DNA of 45,943 nucleotides. Origin: a virus. Below are positions 40,801-45,943 of the stretch, piece by piece (the stretch's first letter is position 1; each line of letters opens with the position of its first letter). The position numbers were made by a program, and so were the translations under genes. The DNA is taken from positions 1 to 45,943 of the IMG/VR virus record IMGVR_UViG_3300042887_000455; one strand, 5' to 3'. The notes under the pieces are model-generated. The model saw only the letters and a program-made list of their open reading frames with translations, was not told the DNA's origin and did no database searches.

Positions 40801-41064
40801 TGCTGCTGTTGGATATGTTAAAGTTCCAGAATTACCTGTTGCGTGTACCCAACCTGTAGTATTATTACCTGTCCAACCTGTTGTTGTAGTCCAAGATGCA
40901 GATGTAGTTATGAACTCTGAACTATATGTAGGTAAATCTGTAGATGTTGTTCCATTTGAAGTTAGAGTTCCTATAGTAACTGCTGATTTACTTTGAAACG
41001 CCATATCTCCTAACATTCCATTTACTGGAACTTGGTCTGGTGCTGTGCCGATTGTTGTACTCAT
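37801..41064 (-). CDS. Tail-fibre-like protein with NTTG repeats (1087 aa)
   Basis: An elongated appendage protein. A module of ~130 residues (EFITTSASWTTTTGWTGNN ... PVISLKDSTNTVRFETRV) occurs at about 50-180 and again at about 400-525. Each copy is followed by 17-residue repeats of the form NTTG..N.A.G..AL.., the second run longer than the first. The C-terminal third is Ala/Ser/Thr-rich. The repeats resemble trimeric adhesin shafts, so a trimeric fibre is likely. In this repeat DNA some units (about 39350-39415) are richer in G+C and nearly match units at 45670-45943. Late promoter at 41134-41141. Confidence 0.85.
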   Translation of the reverse strand: MSTTIGTAPDQVPVNGMLGDMAFQSKSAVTIGTLTSNGTTSTDLPTYSSEFITTSASWTTTTGWTGNNTTGWVHATGNSGTLTYPTAAVIGTKYQISYTVTGFSAGSFTVTFGGQSLASIAATGTFGPTATTTGNLIITPLSTFVGTIVISIKSITAVSSPVISLKDSTNTVRFETRVSSTVNNTFLGLSSGSYNTTGYNNSSVGYIALNANTTGSGNSAIGVQALYNNTTGLYNSAVGAHALTNNTSGNFNTSVGVNALYNNTTGLYNSSVGQAALQLNTTGHYNSAIGWASLFGNTTGSGNSAIGFQAGRFIADGLTALTVVNNSTYIGNNTKASADNRTNETVIGYNAVGTGDNTITLGGSAVTSTVIPYGNVGIGTSSPTSKLSIQGTTATDAPTLGAEFITGGTWTSTGWTGNNTTGWVNGASNATALSYSVAAVVSTRYQIAYTVTGYSAGSFTVAFGGQSLAGITATGAFGPTTTTTGNLVITPTSTFVGTIVFSIKSITAISAPVISLKDSTNTVMFETRVGSSLYNTFIGLSSGSYNTTGQQNTAVGLGALQNNTTGNANSAMGVNALYANTTGQQNIAVGGGALYANTTGQQNTAVGGTALYANTTGTLNNAFGYVSLSANTTGSSNNAFGRGSLQINTTGGNNNAFGRNALQANLTSSGSCAFGDLALTLSTGANNVAFGYGAGSAITSGANNVIIGGYTGVAAPISATGSNYIVLSDGAGTVRQVIDSSGNVGIGISTSIPSQLTVSGAGQLVAAISDAGVDTGTLQIHSTSAAAGAGGALLLSSASSVGGTTPQWGIKSLLSNGNTNGVGDLVFSGRTAVADTALTERIRILSLSASMGIGTSSPFSNSAYGSLTLNGSSGGVLSLKTADTETFRIQSQSTGTTINNITSIPMVFNTNNTEWLRITPTGGISFGSSGSAYGTAGQILISAANAPPTWTSSPNIGAATGTSLAVTGAITSSGAGIGYAAGAGVAVTQLTSRTTAAPTTSAKLCGAVTLFTTTAVVGTYFSFTVPNTAIAATDTIILNVRGASNTYIAFVSAITAATSFQVTMASVAGTASDAPIVNFSIHKAVSA

Positions 41065-41133
41065 AAGATTACCTCAGGCTGTCCAGCCCATATTTGTAAA
41101 TTAGTTAAATTATTTGTTATGGAAATATTATTA

Positions 41134-41141
41134 TATTTATA
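41134..41141 (-). promoter_or_regulatory. Late promoter for the 1087-aa fibre gene
   Basis: TATAAATA followed by TAATAATATTTCC on the minus strand, 70 nt before the start at 41064 and just before the stop of the next gene. Confidence 0.75.
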
Positions 41142-41146
41142 TAAGT

Positions 41147-43090
41147 TCACGAGGTTAATGCCACAAGATTAGATGATGAAAGTGCAACTGGATAGTAGGA
41201 GAGTTTCTTGATGTGACCGTTTATAGTATTAACTGTTCCAGCACTATTAGTATCAAATAATGCTAACAGAGTAGCATAATCTGTAGAAACTCCATTATAA
41301 TATGATGGAGAAGCAGGAGATACTGCTGTACCAATTGATGTTCCATTTACAGTTAAATACATATTTCCACCAAAAACCCAACTTCCAACATATTTATTAG
41401 TTGAACCAGATACAATAGTACCACCAAAAATATTGTTTGGTGTTGAAGTGAAAGAAAATCTAGCAGCACCAGCATTTGTATGAGATATAGACCCTCTGTT
41501 GGTTCCATTTGATGCTGCAAATTCCGCAGGTATTGCAGTTGCAGTAGATGTTGCTGAATTAAATTCAACATACAGAGTTCCTTGATTTTGGTTATACCAA
41601 GAACTAAAGTTAGTACCTGATATTACTCCTGCATCTAATGCTCTAGTTACAGTTGAGGCAACTGTTGGTATATAAGAAGTAGGAAATGTTCCAACTTCAA
41701 GTTGTGCGCCCCACATTAAAACTCCACTATAACCATCTCCAGCATAACTAGATATCCCTGTTTGACCTGATTGCATAAAAAATACACGCATTAAAGTGCC
41801 ATTACTTATTGGTTGGGTATATGTTGATGTGCATCTATACCAACCATTTCCAATATAAGTTATTGTTGCTGAATCCACACCTGAATTTATTATAGTACCT
41901 AAAGATAAATCAAAAACAGTAATTAAACCACCAACAGACCACCAAATTGCTGCACGATCATATCCTGCTGATTTTAGATAAACTGAGTAAGTATATGCAA
42001 TCCCTGCTGTTGTATTAACTGATTTTTCCATATGAGGATTTGATATACTGGTAGAAGGTATTACTTGTGTAGCAGTCTGAGACCCATCAGGAGCTATTGC
42101 GGCATTTAAAGTAGAACTAACAGTACCTCCCAACCAACCAGTTCCGCCAATCGCACCACTATATGAAGCCAAATTAGTCCTACTCTCCTCAATCAACAAC
42201 CCTAAACTCTTACCTGTAATTGGGTCACAATTAAACCTTGGTATGTTAGCAGACGCTGTCATTAAAACAGGAATGTAATTAGTTATTGGAGATGTGGTTG
42301 TAGGAGTATAAGCAGTAACCGAAGAGCGTTGTTCTAACTGTGCGCCCCAAACTAAAATGCTTGATGTCCCATCTCCGACATAAGAATTTGTTGTTCCATC
42401 ACATAGAGCGATTATATTTAACGTTGATGCTTGTGTAGGGGTGTAATTAACCCAGAATCTAAACCACCCATTAGATAATGTAGACGACCCATAATTAGTT
42501 ATAGTTCCATTACCAGTTGTTGTGCTTACATAAGCGCCCGATGAATTAAATATAATTCCAACGGTGTGTGCGCTAGTACCTTGAGGTGTTAATACAATAT
42601 TTCTTGTGCCTACATTCCATTTAACATAAACTGAAAAAACTATTGAAGCTATAGGTGTAGATAGTAATTGTTGATTTGTTCTATGTTGCCCAGTAGAAGT
42701 GTCCTCTGAGAGAATTAAAGCAGTAGTAGTACCATCTGGAGCTATACTAGGTGTGGCAATACTAGAGCCTAAAACACTCCATCCACTAGCAAATTGACTC
42801 TGCAATAACAAATTCTGCTCTGCCAACGCAGTAGTTTGACCATCATAATAAGTAGCAATGCTATTTCGTGTAAATGTAATCCTAGAATCTAATTGTTTAC
42901 TATTAGCAAAATCTAAATTTAGTGTTGGATACATTGTTGGGTATGTGCTACTACTAACTCCAAGAAAATTTGATGTTGTATAATTTTTAGTTGATGCATC
43001 TTGTATATTAACTGGATCAGTAACATTAGTAATAGTATTGGAATTGTTATCCAATCCATTTTTTGCGATAAATCTTTTCTGAGTTGCCAT
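41147..43090 (-). CDS. Fibre-like protein with paired lectin-type domains (647 aa), paralog 1
   Basis: A 647-residue protein. After a short head-binding-like start, ATQKRFIAKNGLDNNSNTIT, and LNLDFANSKQLDSRITFTRNS, it has two related domains. Each begins near an AEQNLLLQS or SRTNLASYS segment and ends in WGAQLE.....AYTPT or SYIPT, with NGW(F/Y)R in the centre: the pattern of carbohydrate-binding modules in phage spikes. A LamG-like C-terminal domain ends IKKLSYYPVALSSSNLVALTS. It is a paralog of the gene at 43149, with identical DNA across the leader and first codons. It probably binds host surface glycans. Confidence 0.82.
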   Translation of the reverse strand: MATQKRFIAKNGLDNNSNTITNVTDPVNIQDASTKNYTTSNFLGVSSSTYPTMYPTLNLDFANSKQLDSRITFTRNSIATYYDGQTTALAEQNLLLQSQFASGWSVLGSSIATPSIAPDGTTTALILSEDTSTGQHRTNQQLLSTPIASIVFSVYVKWNVGTRNIVLTPQGTSAHTVGIIFNSSGAYVSTTTGNGTITNYGSSTLSNGWFRFWVNYTPTQASTLNIIALCDGTTNSYVGDGTSSILVWGAQLEQRSSVTAYTPTTTSPITNYIPVLMTASANIPRFNCDPITGKSLGLLIEESRTNLASYSGAIGGTGWLGGTVSSTLNAAIAPDGSQTATQVIPSTSISNPHMEKSVNTTAGIAYTYSVYLKSAGYDRAAIWWSVGGLITVFDLSLGTIINSGVDSATITYIGNGWYRCTSTYTQPISNGTLMRVFFMQSGQTGISSYAGDGYSGVLMWGAQLEVGTFPTSYIPTVASTVTRALDAGVISGTNFSSWYNQNQGTLYVEFNSATSTATAIPAEFAASNGTNRGSISHTNAGAARFSFTSTPNNIFGGTIVSGSTNKYVGSWVFGGNMYLTVNGTSIGTAVSPASPSYYNGVSTDYATLLALFDTNSAGTVNTINGHIKKLSYYPVALSSSNLVALTS

Positions 43091-43145
43091 AATTCCCTAT
43101 CCTTAAGGCTTTAAAAATACAGTTATTAACTGCTTAGTATCTGTT

Positions 43146-43153
43146 TATTTATG
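43146..43153 (-). promoter_or_regulatory. Late-promoter-like box for paralog 1
   Basis: CATAAATA on the minus strand, one base from the consensus, before a leader with a small hairpin CAGTT-AAT-AACTG. Confidence 0.5.
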
Positions 43154-45089
43154 ATGTCAACGCCACAAGATTAGATGATGAAAGAGCGACAGGGTAGTAG
43201 GTTAATTTACGGATGTGACCAGTAAGATATGATGCCGTACCGGGAAAATAGCCAATATAAAGAGTATCCAAATTATGAGGAATATTAACATTAACATTTG
43301 TAACAAACAGAATACCGTTAGCAGTGCATGATACTGCACCATCTTTAAATGATGCTGCTTGTTTTATAGGTTGGGTTGTTGTAGAAGATAATGTATTGAT
43401 TACATAAACTGTATTTAGTCTGACCAGCAATCTGGCTCGGTTGATCGATCCATCGCCATAAAAGGCAATCGCATTATTTCCAGCAGCACCTATATTAAAC
43501 AGAGTTGCCGCACCATTAGAGTTTCCCCCAACATCATCCGATTCAGCATATAAACTCCCCTGACTCTGATTATACCAACTACTAAAATTAGTCCCCGTCA
43601 TACTAGCAGCATCAGCATCACGAGTTACGGTTGAGGCAACTGTAGGTATATACGATGTTGCAAATGCCCCAGCTTCAAGTTGTGCGCCCCAGATGTAAAT
43701 GCCTGAGTATCCGTCACCTGTATATGAAGTTGCTAATGCACCTGAACTTAAATGGAATGCTATATTAGCACTTGCAGTAGCAGTAGCAGTTGATGATGCT
43801 GAAATTCTATACCATCCATTTCCAATATTAGAAATTGAAGAATTAGTTATAGAAGCATCTGTAGAAGTTACAACCCCAGTATTCAAATTAAAATATGCTG
43901 CACCAGAAGCAAATGCACTATTAGTACCATAAAATTGAATTGCACAATAACTTCTTTCTTTTGCCTTTACATATATACTTTTTGTATAAACTAGGGCATT
44001 GGTAACTGGCACTCCAGGTTGATATATATAATGTGTATTAGTAACTGATGTATCTTCAATAAATGTGTCAGCAGTTAAAGTACCATCAGGCGCAATTGTT
44101 GTATTTGATGTTACAGAACTTCTATTTTTATTCCAAGCAGCATTACTAAAGTCACTACTATAAGTTGCTAAATTAGTCCTACTCTCCTCAATCAGTAATC
44201 CCAATGCTTGACCTGTAGTTGGAGCATAATCCAAGCGTGGTACACCAGCAGGTGCTGTCATTAGCTGAGGAATGTAGTTAGTTATAGCTGCGGTGGTTGT
44301 GGGTGTGTAGGCTGTAACTGAAGAGCGTTGTTCTAGTTGTGCGCCCCATATTTGCATTCCAGAAGTTCCATTGCCTACAAAAGCTGCTACGCTATCAGTA
44401 GACATACTCCAAAATGTAACTGGATTTGATGTTGTAGAGATGGTAACTGGCAATACTATACTACATCTATACCAACCATTACCAACCGAAGTTATAGTCG
44501 GTGTTGCCCCGCCATTAATTGTCCCCAGTGTCCCAGTAGATATATTAAAAGAGTAATAAACATTAATACCCCCAAATTGTGTTTGTAAAATAGCATAATT
44601 GTACCCACTGGCTTTTAAATATACAGATAAAACATAAGTGGCTCCAGAAATAACACTGCTATATGTTTGATATACTGTATGCGTATTTGATGTGGTATTG
44701 GGAATTAACGTTGCTGCTGTTGTAGTACCATCTGGAGCAACAACACTATTAGCAGTAAGTGTTGAATTAAGTGGCGACCAACTTGCGACAAAATTACTCT
44801 GCAACAACAAATTCTGCTCAGCCATCGCAGTCGTCTGACCATCATAATAAGTCGCTGTGCTGTTACGCACGAACGTGATGCGGGGGTCTACGGTTTTGCT
44901 GTTGGCAAAGTCTAAGTTAAGGGTTGGTTGGACTGTGGGGTATGCACTACTACTTGCACCAACAAAATTAGACGATACATAATTCTTAGTAGCCACATCT
45001 TGAAGACCACTAGGATCTGCAACATTAGTAATGGTATTAGAATTGTTATCCAATCCATTTTTTGCGATAAATCTTTTCTGAGTTGCCAT
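43149..45089 (-). CDS. Fibre-like protein with paired lectin-type domains (646 aa), paralog 2
   Basis: A 646-residue paralog of the gene at 41147, with the same layout: identical N-terminus, LNLDFANSKTVDPRITFVRNS, two WGAQLE-ending domains (…VTAYTPTT and …ATSYIPT) and a C-terminal IRKLTYYPVALSSSNLVALTS. The internal domains have diverged strongly while the ends stay nearly identical, as expected if binding specificity is under selection. The conserved arms would also allow recombination between the two genes. Confidence 0.82.
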   Translation of the reverse strand: MATQKRFIAKNGLDNNSNTITNVADPSGLQDVATKNYVSSNFVGASSSAYPTVQPTLNLDFANSKTVDPRITFVRNSTATYYDGQTTAMAEQNLLLQSNFVASWSPLNSTLTANSVVAPDGTTTAATLIPNTTSNTHTVYQTYSSVISGATYVLSVYLKASGYNYAILQTQFGGINVYYSFNISTGTLGTINGGATPTITSVGNGWYRCSIVLPVTISTTSNPVTFWSMSTDSVAAFVGNGTSGMQIWGAQLEQRSSVTAYTPTTTAAITNYIPQLMTAPAGVPRLDYAPTTGQALGLLIEESRTNLATYSSDFSNAAWNKNRSSVTSNTTIAPDGTLTADTFIEDTSVTNTHYIYQPGVPVTNALVYTKSIYVKAKERSYCAIQFYGTNSAFASGAAYFNLNTGVVTSTDASITNSSISNIGNGWYRISASSTATATASANIAFHLSSGALATSYTGDGYSGIYIWGAQLEAGAFATSYIPTVASTVTRDADAASMTGTNFSSWYNQSQGSLYAESDDVGGNSNGAATLFNIGAAGNNAIAFYGDGSINRARLLVRLNTVYVINTLSSTTTQPIKQAASFKDGAVSCTANGILFVTNVNVNIPHNLDTLYIGYFPGTASYLTGHIRKLTYYPVALSSSNLVALTS

Positions 45090-45145
45090 AATTCCCTATC
45101 CTTAAGGCTTTTGAAAAGAGGCAGTTAGTATCTGCCTCCTATTAG

Positions 45146-45943
45146 TTATATATTTATTAGAGTTTTGATTACCTTATAAACTGTTACAGCATTGGTAGGA
45201 GTAGTAAGAAGTCTTAAAGTACCACCAGATATATCAGCATCAAAAGTTGCTAAAGAAACACCTGTGTAAATATCTGCATATTGACCCATATAAGCAGTAG
45301 TACCATCGTGTATAATTGTAATAGTACAAGAATGATAAGAAGTGCTTGAAGTCATTTGAATATCATATTTAACAGAACGATATACAGTAGAAGAATTGGT
45401 ATCAATAACTTGACTTGCAGTAGTGGCAGATGTAGTTAAAGTAGCAGAACCAATCGCACCATTGTTTATTATGATATTTCCAAATAATGTAGTTGAAACT
45501 GTAGCAGAAGTTCCTATAACTGTAGTATTAGCACCAGCACCAGTTGCATTATATCCAATTACAGTTTCGTTTGTTACATTGTCAGCAGATGCTTTAGTTA
45601 AATAACCAAGATAAGTTGAATTATTAACTATAGTTAATGCAGTTACACCATCAGCAATATATCTTCCAGCGCTCGTACCCACAGCTGAGTTTTGGACACC
45701 CGTTGTGTTGCTCTGGAGTGCACTCACACCCATAGCTGAGTTGTTGGCACCCGTTGTATTGCTAAGGAGTGCAGCTTGACCCACAGCTGAGTTGAAGTAA
45801 CCCGTTGTGTTGGACTGGAGTGCAGTCCGACCCATAGCTGAGTTGAAGTAACCCGTTGTATTGCTAAGGAGTGCACTTACACCCATAGCTGAGTTTTGGA
45901 CACCCGTTGTGTTGCTCTGGAGTGCACTCCGACCCATAGCTGA
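45146..45943 (-). CDS. Fibre-like protein with NTTG repeats (start beyond the window)
   Basis: At least 265 codons; the frame is open to the window edge (…SAMGRSALQ), so the N-terminus is missing. Six or more 17-residue NTTG repeats are followed by DGVTALTIVNNSTYLGYLTK and NVTNETVIGYNATGAG, which parallel the 1087-aa fibre gene. A non-repetitive beta-rich end includes TSSTSYHSCTITIIHDGTTAY. The repeat DNA uses more G and C at third positions than the neighbouring genes. Confidence 0.8.
   Translation of the reverse strand, partial: SAMGRSALQSNTTGVQNSAMGVSALLSNTTGYFNSAMGRTALQSNTTGYFNSAVGQAALLSNTTGANNSAMGVSALQSNTTGVQNSAVGTSAGRYIADGVTALTIVNNSTYLGYLTKASADNVTNETVIGYNATGAGANTTVIGTSATVSTTLFGNIIINNGAIGSATLTTSATTASQVIDTNSSTVYRSVKYDIQMTSSTSYHSCTITIIHDGTTAYMGQYADIYTGVSLATFDADISGGTLRLLTTPTNAVTVYKVIKTLINI
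45151..45158 (-). promoter_or_regulatory. Late-promoter-like box for paralog 2
   Basis: AATAAATA on the minus strand, one base from consensus, followed by a leader with GGCAG-ATACTAA-CTGCC. The leader segment AAGCCTTAAGGATAGGGAAT is identical in both paralogs. Confidence 0.45.

Overview
This window is a 46 kb piece of an A+T-rich, T4-like tailed phage (myovirus) genome. Nearly all genes lie on the minus strand, so genome order runs from high to low coordinates. Core genes are recognised from protein motifs and from gene order matching T4: 13-14-15-17-18-19-20-21-22-23, then uvsY-uvsW-55-47-46, and 45-44-62-regA-43. An Hsp20 chaperone and an AAA+/VWA gene pair are typical of aquatic T4-like phages. 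The host is not shown directly. A small Lpp/OprI-like lipoprotein gene points to a Gram-negative proteobacterium, which is inference only.

Layout. 45.9-37.4 kb: tail-fibre-like genes with NTTG-type 17-residue repeats and a pair of ~647-residue paralogs, then a small acidic protein. 37.4-33.6 kb: neck and tail-completion genes 13, 14 and 15, with an extra appendage-like gene between 14 and 15. 33.6-30.8 kb: the large terminase gene 17 broken into two genes. Its halves carry the two parts of a split intein, and a GIY-YIG homing endonuclease gene lies between them. 30.6-20.0 kb: sheath, tube, portal, prohead core, protease, scaffold, major capsid and a tube-fold protein. 20.0-14.4 kb: uvsY, uvsW, late sigma factor gp55 and the gp47/gp46 recombination nuclease. 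14.4-11.9 kb: small genes, the lipoprotein, a GIY-YIG endonuclease and a cluster of four tRNA or tRNA-like genes interspersed with structured non-coding elements. 11.9-6.9 kb: two plus-strand homing endonucleases flanking the AAA+/VWA pair. 6.8-0 kb: a nucleotide hydrolase, clamp, clamp loader, RegA, Hsp20, DexA and DNA polymerase (cut by the window start).

Regulation can be read directly. Early-type promoters (TTTACT or TTGACA/TTGACT, 16-17 nt, TATAAT) precede replication and accessory genes. T4-type late promoters (TATAAATA) precede virion genes and the free-standing homing endonucleases. Three endonuclease genes share a late-promoter leader, an exact 62-bp element occurs before both the gp55 and gene-17 operons, and a 53-bp leader is duplicated before two unrelated genes. 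The most notable system is the fractured terminase with its atypically split intein: packaging, and so virion production, should depend on protein trans-splicing.
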